From Acidobacteria bacterium Ga0074141 (GTDB taxonomy: Bacteria > Acidobacteriota > Blastocatellia > Pyrinomonadales > Pyrinomonadaceae): a stretch of 64,000 nt of DNA. The DNA lies in contig LNDP01000023.1 of assembly GCA_001464665.1 (NCBI GenBank), forward strand, positions 656,157 through 720,156, written 5' to 3'. This document shows positions 50,668-59,145 of this stretch, one piece after another. The translations under genes and the position numbers were made by a program. Position 1 is the first letter of the stretch. Each line of letters opens with the position of its first letter. A model generated the notes under the pieces. The model made no database searches and had not been told where the DNA came from. It saw only the letters and a list, made by a program, of their open reading frames with translations.

Positions 50668-51183
50668 ATGAAGAAGGAACAGCTCGAAAAATTACTCTTT
50701 AGCGAAAGGGCCCTTGTCTTCGCGGTGCTCGATGGGGCCTCGATCCCCGGACTTCGCGATAAGTTCTACGAGATGCGGCCGCCGCACCATTGCCTTTTCC
50801 GCGGCGAGCTAGAGCCCGATATGCAGGAGGTCGCTCCGTATGTCGTCGGGCTTGTGCCCGGAACTCCTTTCGTCGATTGGGTTCTGGCAGAGTGCTTTGG
50901 TAAACACTGGGGCATCTTTGCCCAGAGCCGCCGTTCCTTGAAGGAAATGCGTTTCCAGTTCCGGAAGCTTTTGACCGTAATGAACGAGGCGGGCGACCCA
51001 ATGATCTTCCGGTTCTACGATCCGCGGGTTTTGAACCGCTTTTTGCCGACCTGCACCCCGGAAGAAATGGAGGCGTTCTTTGGAAGCGTTGACACCTTTT
51101 TCTCGGAAGATGCAAGCGCCAATAAAATGCTTCGCTTTCGCATAAAAGATGGAGCACTTGAAACGGTTGAATTCGATAAGTGA
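50668..51183 (+). CDS. DUF4123 adaptor protein (T6SS effector chaperone)
   Basis: This 171-residue protein matches DUF4123 (Tap/TEC): FAVLDGASIPGLRDKFYE, EVAPYVVGLVPGTPFVDWVL, WGIFAQSRRSLKEMRFQFRKLLTV and the diagnostic FRFYDPRVLNRFLPTCTPEEMEAFF. Such adaptors load a particular effector onto the VgrG spike. It sits immediately after vgrG and before the PAAR gene, so the predicted cargo is encoded within the next genes. The PAAR gene starts 6 nt after its stop. Confidence 0.9.
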   Translation: MKKEQLEKLLFSERALVFAVLDGASIPGLRDKFYEMRPPHHCLFRGELEPDMQEVAPYVVGLVPGTPFVDWVLAECFGKHWGIFAQSRRSLKEMRFQFRKLLTVMNEAGDPMIFRFYDPRVLNRFLPTCTPEEMEAFFGSVDTFFSEDASANKMLRFRIKDGALETVEFDK

Positions 51184-51189
51184 GATCTT

Positions 51190-51690
51190 ATGCCTACAGG
51201 ACCAGCAGCAAGAATAACAGATAACGTCGTGCACCCGTTGCCGCCGATACTCACTCCGGGCCCTGGCAGTATGAATGTAATGATCGGCTTCCTGCCCGCC
51301 TGGCGCGGAATGCCCCTGGCAGCAGTCGCCGCGGTTCAGGCAGCCAAATCCGTTGCCGACACGGCTATCCAGACCGCGATGGCCGCAACGGTCGCGGCCG
51401 CAGGAACACCCGGTGCACCGGCGGCAAAGACAGCGGAAGAGCTGGCAAAATCCACGGCGGCCGCCTCAATGGCCAGTACGATCGCGGCGGCCTCGGGCGG
51501 AGCCGACATTCATGCTTGTGTAACACCTTTTCCAATCCCGCCACATGGCCCCGGTGTTGTAATAACGGGTTCCGCGACGGTGATGATAAATAATCTTCCC
51601 GCGTGTCGGATGGGCGATACGATCCTTGAACCGATCGGTCCGCCAAACACCATCGCGAAGGGAGAAATGACTGTTATCATTGGCGGTTAG
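51190..51690 (+). CDS. PAAR-repeat spike-tip protein with Ala-rich insertion
   Basis: This 166-residue protein begins with a PAAR motif (MPTGPAARITDNVVH), has a second PAAR-like part with GPGVVITGSATVMINNLPACRMGDTI and ends KGEMTVIIGG. Between them, about 75 residues (roughly 38-112) form an alanine-rich, helix-prone insertion (AAVQAAKSVADTAIQTAMAATVAAA, KSTAAASMASTIAAASGG) not found in minimal PAAR proteins. PAAR proteins cap the VgrG spike; the insertion may be a transmembrane-like or effector-docking element. H, D and C residues that could bind zinc (DIHACV) lie after it. Confidence 0.85.
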   Translation: MPTGPAARITDNVVHPLPPILTPGPGSMNVMIGFLPAWRGMPLAAVAAVQAAKSVADTAIQTAMAATVAAAGTPGAPAAKTAEELAKSTAAASMASTIAAASGGADIHACVTPFPIPPHGPGVVITGSATVMINNLPACRMGDTILEPIGPPNTIAKGEMTVIIGG

Positions 51691-51726
51691 GACATTAATC
51701 TTTCAAATTTGGTTTTCAGATCTACG

Positions 51727-52497
51727 ATGATCATACGTGACGCACAGATCAAAATTCTTGAGTCGGCCTCAGTCGATGCCTTCGTCGCCGAGCTCTGCGA
51801 ACACTGCCGCGAGTATGCTCCCGATCTGCTCGAGGCTTTGTCCGATGAACAGCTCGATGCGGCCGTTCGGCAAGGGATCAAGGCCGCCGAGACGCACGGG
51901 TTCGATAAGCGCGGGCCGGTCAGGTTCTACGTGGACCTGATGATCGCCTTCGGCTCGGGCTTCGATACTGACCCGCAATACCCTTGGGCTGCTGAGATCC
52001 TGGCCAATCCCGACGGGCTCGGGCAGATGGAGCTGGCAGATGCTCTCCACGTTAAATCGAACGAGGCCTTCAACATCGTATTCGGCCCGGATAGCTCGCA
52101 CAGTAACAGCGCTCTCGAGCAGACGCTCGGCAAGGTCAAGGAAGGCATCGAATTCAAACGTGACAACTTCCGGCAGGGCATGCTCACACTCCTAAAAGAG
52201 ATCCATCCGATGAAATACGACCTCGTCGGTGCTGAGGGTTTAAGGTCTCTCGTTGACTTCGCGATTTCCCGCGGCGACGAAAGGTATGGCTTTAAGGCCC
52301 CGCGGTCGATGGCCCTGATGACAATGATGATGTTTGCTCTTGGACACAAATTTGACCTCGACCCATTTCATCCTTGGGTCTCTAACTCGCTCAAGGAAGA
52401 TACTGGTGAAACTCCGGACAAGACCGCAGAGAAACTCGAGAAACGCGTCCGTATCTGGTTCGATGCCGTTCTGAAAAAAGCAAAGGAGGCGAAATAG
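51727..52497 (+). CDS. T6SS-island protein of unknown function
   Basis: This 256-residue protein is mostly helical. Its N-terminal part has VDAFVAELCEHCREYAPDLLEALSDEQLDAAVRQGIKAAE, and a later segment is PMKYDLVGAEGLRSLVDFAISRGDERYGFKAPRSMALMTMMMFALGHKFDLDPFHPWV. No signal peptide or catalytic motif is visible. ATG 51727 was chosen over 51709. Its stop codon directly abuts the metallopeptidase start, which suggests that it is a chaperone, adaptor or inhibitor of that protein (inference). No family was recognised with certainty. Confidence 0.7.
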   Translation: MIIRDAQIKILESASVDAFVAELCEHCREYAPDLLEALSDEQLDAAVRQGIKAAETHGFDKRGPVRFYVDLMIAFGSGFDTDPQYPWAAEILANPDGLGQMELADALHVKSNEAFNIVFGPDSSHSNSALEQTLGKVKEGIEFKRDNFRQGMLTLLKEIHPMKYDLVGAEGLRSLVDFAISRGDERYGFKAPRSMALMTMMMFALGHKFDLDPFHPWVSNSLKEDTGETPDKTAEKLEKRVRIWFDAVLKKAKEAK

Positions 52498-53241
52498 ATG
52501 GGTTCAAAAAAAGCACCTTCCTCACCCTCATCCGGCGCCGGGGCATCGGATCCAGTAGCTCAACCGAAAAAAGAATGTCCCGAACAGTGCAAGAAAAAGG
52601 TCTTTCCTCCGAAAGAGGTCAACAACAGCGTATCTGAAACTATTAGCAACGCGCCGGCTCCATATCAGGCCTGGAACGGAACCTATAGTTGGCGTTCGAA
52701 ATTCACCGTCGAGGTAAGCCGATCACCTTGCATCATAAAGGTGGTGATGAAGCTGAAGGTTTCCGGCACCGTAACCGATGCTCAAAAATCCGCCTGGAAA
52801 TCTGCGATCGAAGGCAAGTGGAGCAATAAGGTGATAATGAAGTGCCCCGACCCGAAGTGCGAGGAGGCTTGTCCGGGCGGCTACTCTGTCACCGTGCAGA
52901 TCCAGTGGGTCGATTCGGGTGAGCACTATACGATCACGGCAAACCAGCCGGCAGCGACGGAAGGTGGTCGAGCCGGTATCGGCGGAACGACAAGCATGAC
53001 CGGTTGGGGAGTAGACGATACCACCGATATCGCTCATGAATTCGGACACATGCTTGGTTGCCCGGAAGAGTATTTTACAACTGACGGGGTAGACTATACG
53101 GCAGGCGGTACAAAGGCGGGATTTCGCGACGCAGACGGTGGGATAATGAACAATCCGTCGAATAACCCAAAGCCGAAAAACTTTGACGCGATAAAGAAGG
53201 CCGCGGAATCTGTAATGGGTGTTACGTGCACCACAGAATAA
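52498..53241 (+). CDS. Putative T6SS effector, HExxHxxGxxE metallopeptidase
   Basis: This 247-residue protein has an N-terminal region rich in proline, lysine and cysteine, a beta-rich middle and a C-terminal metallopeptidase site. The zinc motif is IAHEFGHMLGCPEEY, giving H180, E181, H184 and a likely third ligand at E190 or E191. A methionine turn GGIMNNPS (M217) follows, as in metzincin-like enzymes. There is no signal peptide, as expected for cargo loaded in the cytoplasm. Its place behind vgrG, DUF4123 and PAAR genes makes it the probable toxic effector. The target is unknown. A small exported protein, the candidate immunity factor, starts 12 nt downstream. Confidence 0.78.
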   Translation: MGSKKAPSSPSSGAGASDPVAQPKKECPEQCKKKVFPPKEVNNSVSETISNAPAPYQAWNGTYSWRSKFTVEVSRSPCIIKVVMKLKVSGTVTDAQKSAWKSAIEGKWSNKVIMKCPDPKCEEACPGGYSVTVQIQWVDSGEHYTITANQPAATEGGRAGIGGTTSMTGWGVDDTTDIAHEFGHMLGCPEEYFTTDGVDYTAGGTKAGFRDADGGIMNNPSNNPKPKNFDAIKKAAESVMGVTCTTE

Positions 53242-53253
53242 AGAGCTTAGTTA

Positions 53254-53832
53254 ATGATGAAAGTGGGTCTCATCGTATTGGCATGTTTTGCCGCCCTGTT
53301 GTTCCAGGACTGCGGCAGAACGGGAATAACGACGACATCGCAAGGGAGAGAGACGAAAGTGAAAGCCACATCGAACCATCTTGAAATAGAACTGATACTC
53401 GAAAAGCAGAAGTTCAGGACTGCCAACGACTTCCTCACTTCGGCAAAGTTCACAAACCGAGGAAAGGAGAGGATGCGTCTGAATACGCTTTTTCTCGGTT
53501 TCGCTCCGATTCTGCTAAAGGTCCAACATGCTGACGGAACGCCGGTCACGCCAACCTCCCCTCCCTTTCCGCCTGAAGATGACGGCCACGAAGGACGCGT
53601 GTTTCTCAAACCGAATGAGTCGGTCACCTTCACTTATCGCGGAGTGGACCTCTTTGGTGATGACCTTGAAGACGGCAAGTATCAATTTAAGTTTGTTCAC
53701 GAGAACACAGATGCGTCAAAGGGAGACTGGATCGGTTCCCTCAAGACAGATTGGCTTGCCTTTGAAGTAGATAGCAAGCACAAGGACGAGGTTCCGCCCT
53801 CGAACGAAGTTCAGGCGACCCCGTCAAGTTAG
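53254..53832 (+). CDS. Small exported protein, candidate immunity protein
   Basis: This 192-residue protein has a signal peptide-like start (KVGLIVLACFAALLFQDCGRTG). The cysteine at residue 20 could be lipidated, although LFQDC is a poor lipobox. The mature part has beta strands such as HLEIELILEKQKFRTANDFLTSAKFTNRGKERMRLN and a PPFPPEDDG loop, with an acidic, proline-rich C-terminus. It lies 12 nt after the putative metallopeptidase effector and is the last gene of the T6SS locus. Periplasmic location fits neutralising an incoming periplasmic toxin, hence the immunity proposal, which is based only on position and topology. Confidence 0.65.
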   Translation: MMKVGLIVLACFAALLFQDCGRTGITTTSQGRETKVKATSNHLEIELILEKQKFRTANDFLTSAKFTNRGKERMRLNTLFLGFAPILLKVQHADGTPVTPTSPPFPPEDDGHEGRVFLKPNESVTFTYRGVDLFGDDLEDGKYQFKFVHENTDASKGDWIGSLKTDWLAFEVDSKHKDEVPPSNEVQATPSS

Positions 53833-53947
53833 TCAGACGTGCTCTTCGTGCTTTGCGAAATGATCCGGTTTCTCGGATGGGAGCGACAGCCACAAATTTT
53901 CCGGCCGGCCAGTTACCGCAAGAACGCTATCCGACCATCTTCCCAGG

Positions 53948-55354
53948 CTACGGTCTGGTCATCGCTTCGGGGACGACGAGCTCGTCAAATTTCTCCGGTG
54001 AAAGCAGATCGAGTTCGGCTGCTGCTTCCTTTAGCGAGATGCCTTTTTTGTGTGCGTGCTTCGCGAGCTTCGCCGCGTTGTCGTAGCCGATGTGCTGGTT
54101 TAGCGCCGTAACGAGCATCAGCGAATCGTTGAGGTAGCGGTCGATCTGCTCGCGGTTAAGCTCAATGCCAGCGATGCAGTAATCGACAAAGCCGTGGCAA
54201 GCGTCGTGGATGAGCCGCACCGAGTGCAAAAAGTTGTGGATCATCACCGGCTTGAAAACATTCAGCTCAAAGTTCCCTTGGGAACCCGCAAACCCGATAG
54301 CCGCATCATTGCCCATCACCTGCACGGCAACCATCGTCATCGCCTCGCTCTGCGTCGGATTTACCTTGCCCGGCATTATCGATGAGCCAGGCTCGTTTTC
54401 TGGAAGAGTCAACTCGCCGATGCCGCATCGCGGCCCCGAAGCCAGCCAGCGGATGTCATTCGCGATCTTCATCAGCGAACCGGCGAGCGTTTTTAGTGCT
54501 CCCGAGGCGAACACGACCTCGTCGTGGGCCGAAAGTGCCGCAAATTTATCCGGATGAGACTTGAACGGCAGCCCCGTCAGCTCGGCGATCTTCGCCGCTG
54601 CCCGCTCGGCAAACTCGGGGTGCGAATTCAGCCCCGTTCCGACCGCCGTGCCGCCGATGGCAAGGTCCATCAGGCCCGGCAGCACCATCTCAAGCCGGTC
54701 AATATCTCGGTCGATAAGATTCGCCCAACCGTTGAACTCCTGCGAGACCGTCACCGGCGTCGCATCCTGCAGATGTGTCCGTCCGATCTTGACCACGCCT
54801 TCAAATTCCCGAGCCTTCGCCTTTATCGCGTCCGAGACCTTTCGAACTTCGGGGATCAACGCGGTCATGCGTTCGGCGGCGGCGATGTACATCGCGGTCG
54901 GGAAGGTGTCGTTCGAGGACTGCGACTTGTTCACATCGTCATTCGGGTGGATCGGCCTCTTCGAGCCCATCTCGCCGCCGGTCATCTCGATAGCACGATT
55001 TGATATCACCTCGTTGGCATTCATGTTCGTCTGCGTACCCGAACCGGTCTGCCAAACCCGCAACGGAAAATGAGCATCGAGCTTGCCTTCGATCACCTCA
55101 TCGGCCGCCTGAACGATAAGGTCCCGCTTTTCCGCCGGCAGTTTGCCGAGGTCACAATTGACCATCGCCGCCGCTTTTTTCAGGATGCCAAGCGCCCGGA
55201 TCACCTCCCGCGGCATCACATCAAAGCCGATATTAAAATGCTTCAGCGAACGCTCCGTCTGCGCCCCCCAATAGACATCCGCCGCAACCGCGATCTCACC
55301 CATCGAATCGGTCTCGACCCGTGTTTTAACTGCTTTTTCTGCTGATTCGCTCAT
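53948..55354 (-). CDS. fumC: Class II fumarate hydratase FumC
   Basis: This 468-residue enzyme converts fumarate and malate in the TCA cycle. It shows the fumarase/aspartase superfamily signature [16 protein letters not shown] at about residues 318-333, the N-terminal [25 protein letters not shown], and the catalytic histidine region [17 protein letters not shown]. Length is standard for the oxygen-stable class II form. It is monocistronic and divergent from the Yip1/TPR gene. Confidence 0.96.
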   Translation of the reverse strand: MSESAEKAVKTRVETDSMGEIAVAADVYWGAQTERSLKHFNIGFDVMPREVIRALGILKKAAAMVNCDLGKLPAEKRDLIVQAADEVIEGKLDAHFPLRVWQTGSGTQTNMNANEVISNRAIEMTGGEMGSKRPIHPNDDVNKSQSSNDTFPTAMYIAAAERMTALIPEVRKVSDAIKAKAREFEGVVKIGRTHLQDATPVTVSQEFNGWANLIDRDIDRLEMVLPGLMDLAIGGTAVGTGLNSHPEFAERAAAKIAELTGLPFKSHPDKFAALSAHDEVVFASGALKTLAGSLMKIANDIRWLASGPRCGIGELTLPENEPGSSIMPGKVNPTQSEAMTMVAVQVMGNDAAIGFAGSQGNFELNVFKPVMIHNFLHSVRLIHDACHGFVDYCIAGIELNREQIDRYLNDSLMLVTALNQHIGYDNAAKLAKHAHKKGISLKEAAAELDLLSPEKFDELVVPEAMTRP

Positions 55355-55407
55355 ATGATTTAGTATTGAAGACCTTGATTTTACTTCAACCCGGACCTAA
55401 AATCACC

Positions 55408-55436
55408 TTGACCTCGCATTGCTTTCACAATAAAGT
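55408..55436 (+). promoter_or_regulatory. Predicted sigma-70 promoter of Yip1/TPR gene
   Basis: TTGACC (55408-55413) and TAAAGT (55431-55436) are separated by 17 nt, with five and four matches to consensus. The coding start is at 55455, giving a very short leader. Confidence 0.5.
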
Positions 55437-55454
55437 TCACCGACGCTCTAGCCT

Positions 55455-56789
55455 ATGGAAACGCTGAAGCTTCTCTTCCTCATCTACGTCAAACCCGGGT
55501 TCGCTTTTAGCGAGATAATGGATCGCGGAAGTTGGCTGATCGCGGCGGCCGTCACAATTGTGGTCGGTATTCTTTTTTTCTTCACCGTCAACGCAAAGCT
55601 TAACGCGGCGTACCAATTGCCGGTGCTGAGCACTTATTACAACGAGGTCTTCTATTCCGAGATCGGCATCGATGAAGCAGAACGCTATCAAGCAAACGCC
55701 CTTCGGCAGTATCAGGACGCGGTTCGAAACAAGCAGCAGATCCCAATTGTTGGCGATAGCTTTTTCACCTTCTTTTCGTTTGAGCCGATGGCTTTCTATC
55801 GCCCGCTGATCGCGATCTCACTTTTCTATGTTCCGACGGTGATCCTTTGCGTTTCGCTTTTCGGCGGCATCGCGAGCTTTGGCCTGCTGCTCCGCCGCGA
55901 CTATGCGGTCATTGCGACTTGTACACTGCTGGCTTGGTCGGCGGCGCACCTCCCGTTTGCCGTCGCTGGCGTTGCTCTCTTCGGAAGCTCGATCGATCCG
56001 TCCTTTTGGTTGTCGCTTTGGGTTGCAAGCGGCGCTCTCTTCGGCATTTTGATGCTCTTCGCTATCCGCACGGTGTTCGGCACAACTTACGCAGTCGCCT
56101 TAATTGCGGTCGGACTCTCATGGCCCGCCTTCCCGCTTGCGATGTACGTCGTCCAGTTCATTGGTCCGTGGCTCTTGTCACCGTTCCTTCTCCTTCTCGT
56201 TATCTTCTATTTTGGTGGATTTCTCGGTGGCCAGGTGCAAGGGTTCGGCAGTGCGTTCCGCCAGCGGCAGAGTATGAAGCGCTTCCTTCAGAACGCAACG
56301 ATCAATCCGCGCGATGCTGATGCCCACGTCCAGCTCGGCATTATCTATCTTGAACGGCGACAGGAAGCTCGGGCCGTTGAACACTTCACAAAAGCGATCG
56401 AGATCGATAGCGAAGAGATCGACGCCAACTACGAGCTTGGCCGGATCGCCCGCCGGAATAAGGAACTCCAGAAGGCACTCGACCACTTTGCCGTGGTCGT
56501 TGAGCAGAACGACAAGTTCCGCCTCAGCGAGATCTGGCGTGAGATCGGCGCCACCTATCTCGATGCCGGTATGCTCAACGAGGCATATGAGCCGCTCGAA
56601 AGATTCGTCGAACGCCGCCCCGTAGACCCCGAGGGGTTGTACTATTTCGGAAGACTCTTGAAAGCAAAAGGTGAGGATGCCCGAGCCCGCGAGATGTTCG
56701 AATCGGCCATCGAAAACGCCCGCACATCACCCTATTTCCGCAGCCGTAACCTCGGCCAGTGGGCAAAACTCGCAGCAAAAGAACTGTAG
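55455..56789 (+). CDS. Yip1-like multi-pass membrane protein with TPR repeats
   Basis: This 444-residue protein starts with a region of about five hydrophobic helices (residues 25-270), including WLIAAAVTIVVGILFFFTV, FYVPTVILCVSLFGGIASFGLLL and LSPFLLLLVIFYFGGFLGG, similar to Yip1-family membrane proteins. The C-terminal part (about 285-444) has tetratricopeptide repeats with AHVQLGIIYLERRQEARAVEHFTKAIEID and ANYELGRIARRNKELQKALDHFAVVVEQN. The TPRs probably bind a cytoplasmic partner. The function is unknown. It ends 21 nt before the convergent TlpA-like gene. Confidence 0.75.
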   Translation: METLKLLFLIYVKPGFAFSEIMDRGSWLIAAAVTIVVGILFFFTVNAKLNAAYQLPVLSTYYNEVFYSEIGIDEAERYQANALRQYQDAVRNKQQIPIVGDSFFTFFSFEPMAFYRPLIAISLFYVPTVILCVSLFGGIASFGLLLRRDYAVIATCTLLAWSAAHLPFAVAGVALFGSSIDPSFWLSLWVASGALFGILMLFAIRTVFGTTYAVALIAVGLSWPAFPLAMYVVQFIGPWLLSPFLLLLVIFYFGGFLGGQVQGFGSAFRQRQSMKRFLQNATINPRDADAHVQLGIIYLERRQEARAVEHFTKAIEIDSEEIDANYELGRIARRNKELQKALDHFAVVVEQNDKFRLSEIWREIGATYLDAGMLNEAYEPLERFVERRPVDPEGLYYFGRLLKAKGEDARAREMFESAIENARTSPYFRSRNLGQWAKLAAKEL

Positions 56790-56810
56790 CTTCTGCCTCT
56801 TAGCTTTGCT

Positions 56811-57374
56811 TCATTCCGCAAGCAGCATTGCCGTGTCAGACCTCAGCGTCGATTCCAAGACGTACCCGGTGTATCGCTTGGCAAGCCTGCCTTGCTTGTC
56901 ATAAAGGAACGTCATCGGCAGAGACATCTCGTTCGGCGGCAGGTTCGGGTCGTATGCCGCGAGTAGTATCGGATAATCGACCCCATAGCTTTCAATAAAT
57001 GGCCCGACGAGCGAGAGGTCCTCGTCGACCGTAACTCCGACGACCTCAACGCCCTTATCACGATGTTCTTTTGCAAAGCTGACGAGCCCCGGCGTCTCAA
57101 GCCGGCACGGACCGCACCACGTTGCCCAATAATTTACGACCAGAACCTTGCCGCGTTTTTCGCTGAAGTCCCAATCCGGCCCGCCGTCGAATGCCTTTAG
57201 GGTAAACGCCAAGCCCGGCTTCCGCTCGGAGACATCGATAACGCCAAATTGAAACCACGACTCGGGAGCAAAAAAGAAAAGGAACAGGCCGACCGCCAAA
57301 AAATAGCCGCCCCATTCCATCAATCGCCGTTTGAGCCCCGGTTTCGTGGGCTGCACCTCTGTCGCATTCTCCAT
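56811..57374 (-). CDS. TlpA-family disulfide reductase
   Basis: This 187-residue membrane-anchored thioredoxin has one N-terminal transmembrane helix (about 23-37), FDGGPDWDFSEKRGKVLVVNYWATWCGPC with the active cysteines C87 and C90, and an SLPMTFLYDKQGRL cis-proline strand. It should reduce disulfides in the periplasm. A rhodanese lipoprotein gene lies 42 nt upstream on the same strand, so the two may act together in sulfur or redox metabolism. Confidence 0.88.
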   Translation of the reverse strand: MENATEVQPTKPGLKRRLMEWGGYFLAVGLFLFFFAPESWFQFGVIDVSERKPGLAFTLKAFDGGPDWDFSEKRGKVLVVNYWATWCGPCRLETPGLVSFAKEHRDKGVEVVGVTVDEDLSLVGPFIESYGVDYPILLAAYDPNLPPNEMSLPMTFLYDKQGRLAKRYTGYVLESTLRSDTAMLLAE

Positions 57375-57416
57375 AAGAGATTTTGATTCGCCCCGGCAGC
57401 CCGGCGTTGGCAGTGA

Positions 57417-57842
57417 TCAATTCGCCGCCGCCTTGGCCATCGGTAGCTTCTCGGCCCGCCAGGCCGTCATCCCGCCCTCAATGTTATAGACCATCGGATA
57501 CCCTTTACTGACCAGTATTTCCGCCGCTTCCCGCGACCGACGGCTGGTTTCGCAGATGATGTAAACGGGCTCGTTCCTTTCGATGCGGTCGAGATTCGCC
57601 TCGAGTTCCTCGAGTGGGATGCTGATCGCCCGGTCGGCGTGCTCGGCCTTGTATTCGAAAGCCGTCCGCACATCCACGAACTGCGCGTATGCCTCCTGCG
57701 TTTTCGGGGCAGCCACCGCAGGTGCAATATCCATCACCGCGGCCGAAGGCTTGGTCGGAGGCGGCGTGTCCATAGTCGTCCGCGACGTCTCACATCCGGA
57801 AATGAACAAGATCACAATACTAAAAACCAATAAAGCTCGCAT
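57417..57842 (-). CDS. Rhodanese-domain lipoprotein
   Basis: This 141-residue protein has a lipoprotein signal peptide with the lipobox ISGC (MRALLVFSIVILFISGC) and a rhodanese domain from about residue 50. The domain has FVDVRTAFEYKAEHADRAISIPLEELEANL, the active-site loop ICETSRRSREAAEIL and IEGGMTAW. The cysteine of the CETSRR loop would carry persulfide. The ATG at 57842 follows GGAGGG; a longer frame to 57899 lacks a signal peptide at its start. It probably sits at the periplasmic face of a membrane. Confidence 0.85.
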   Translation of the reverse strand: MRALLVFSIVILFISGCETSRTTMDTPPPTKPSAAVMDIAPAVAAPKTQEAYAQFVDVRTAFEYKAEHADRAISIPLEELEANLDRIERNEPVYIICETSRRSREAAEILVSKGYPMVYNIEGGMTAWRAEKLPMAKAAAN

Positions 57843-57971
57843 ATATTCCCTCCGACAGCCGGGCGACGCAAGTTTTTCGCGCAATGCCACGTTTTCCATG
57901 TCATTTCTCGCGAAAGATCGCTAACCACCGCTGACCATCGGTAACCGCAATCGCTGTGCCTTGTTCGATCG

Positions 57972-58649
57972 TTACTTTTTGTACGTAACGACGAATCTCG
58001 GCTGCGGCGTTTCGTCATCGCCCGGCATCACCTCGAAAAATTTCTGAACCAAGCCGTGCGTTTCGAACCGGCTGAGTTCCTGCCGCGACATTGGCCACGG
58101 AAGTTCGTCCGGTTCCTCGTCGTCCTCCCTGCCACGGGTAACGACCGCCAGTTCCCCGCCCGGCGCCAAGAACGACGCGACCGCATCGATCGTCCGTTCG
58201 CGCATCTCGAGCGGCAGCGGCTGTATCGTATAGACCTCGAGCACAAGATCGAACGCCCCGAGCCAACCGCGAAAAGGCTCAAAAAGGTCCATCACCTCAA
58301 ACGTGATTTCGCGATCGCTGTGCAGCCGCCGGGCCCATTCGATCGCCGTCGGCGAGATGTCGAACGCCGTTACCTTAAAGCCTAAGTCGTCGAGATAGCG
58401 GGCGTCATCGCCGAGCCCGCAGCCGATGACCAATGCACTTTGCCCGTCTCCCTTAAGCCCAACCTTTTTGGCATAAGCGACCAGATACCGGTTCGGCTCG
58501 AGGTCAGCCCAAGGTATTTTCTCATTGTCGCCGGCCGCTTCCTGATAGAGCGCGTCAAACCAACCGAGCGCGTCGCCGCGTGCGGCAAACTCCGCCTGTA
58601 TCTCGCGGGTACGCGCCCGCCGGTCAAACTCCTGTTCCGCTTCGCCCAT
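57972..58649 (-). CDS. Class I SAM-dependent methyltransferase (thiopurine-MT-like)
   Basis: This 225-residue enzyme has the SAM motif ALVIGCGLGDDARYLDDLGFKVTAFDIS at about residues 65-92, DLVLEVYTIQPLP, and ELAVVTRG in the next strands. The WFDALYQEAAGDNEKIPWADLEPN start and the short acidic motif with EPDELPWPMSRQEL fit methyltransferases of small sulfur-containing molecules (weak). ATG 58649 was chosen because the frame upstream runs through the rhodanese gene and is not family-like. The start overlaps the rhodanese stop by 1 nt (TAATG), so the two are translationally coupled. Confidence 0.82.
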   Translation of the reverse strand: MGEAEQEFDRRARTREIQAEFAARGDALGWFDALYQEAAGDNEKIPWADLEPNRYLVAYAKKVGLKGDGQSALVIGCGLGDDARYLDDLGFKVTAFDISPTAIEWARRLHSDREITFEVMDLFEPFRGWLGAFDLVLEVYTIQPLPLEMRERTIDAVASFLAPGGELAVVTRGREDDEEPDELPWPMSRQELSRFETHGLVQKFFEVMPGDDETPQPRFVVTYKK

Positions 58650-59023
58650 TAGAAGGGTATCTCCATTTCCCACGGTGCGTCCGCATCCCGCCATGCCTTC
58701 CAGCCGCCGGCCATCGAGAAAACGTTGGTGTAGCCCATTCTCTGCAGCATATCCGCCGCGAGCGCCGAGCGGTATCCGCCGCCGCAATAGAGGATGATCT
58801 CCTTGTCCTTGTTCGGTATCTGCCCGACTATGTCGCGCTCTATTACCCCGCGGCCAAGGTGGATCGCATCGGTCGCGTGGCCCATTTGCCATTCGTTGTC
58901 CTCGCGGACGTCGATCAGCACAGCTCCAGCTTCCCGCCGCTCAAGAGCTTCCTCGACCGTGACCTCGCTGACCCGAGACACCGCGTCGTTCACTATCGTC
59001 AGAAATTCATCTGAATGTTCCAT
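58649..59023 (-). CDS. Rhodanese-domain protein (GlpE-like)
   Basis: This 124-residue single-domain rhodanese has VTVEEALERREAGAVLIDVREDNEWQMGHATDAIHLGRGV, the active-site loop ILYCGGGYRSALAADMLQRMGY with the catalytic cysteine, and MAGGWKAWRDADAPWE. It transfers sulfane sulfur in the cytoplasm. ATG 59023 follows GGAGG 5 nt away; an upstream start at 59071 is less likely. It is coupled to the methyltransferase by a TAATG overlap. Confidence 0.88.
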   Translation of the reverse strand: MEHSDEFLTIVNDAVSRVSEVTVEEALERREAGAVLIDVREDNEWQMGHATDAIHLGRGVIERDIVGQIPNKDKEIILYCGGGYRSALAADMLQRMGYTNVFSMAGGWKAWRDADAPWEMEIPF

Positions 59024-59145
59024 TTTTCCTCCACCACATCGATCCGCTTTAATTCTGTTGCAAGACTCCATCTTACAGCTTGGCGAAGTTAAGGATAAAT
59101 GTCATCTTCGTTGTTCCCTTCAACGGCCGCAAGACCACCTAACTT

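Noticed and set aside
53839-53947. Short ORFs after the immunity candidate
   Set aside because: They run into the fumarase antisense strand and have no ribosome binding site or similarity.
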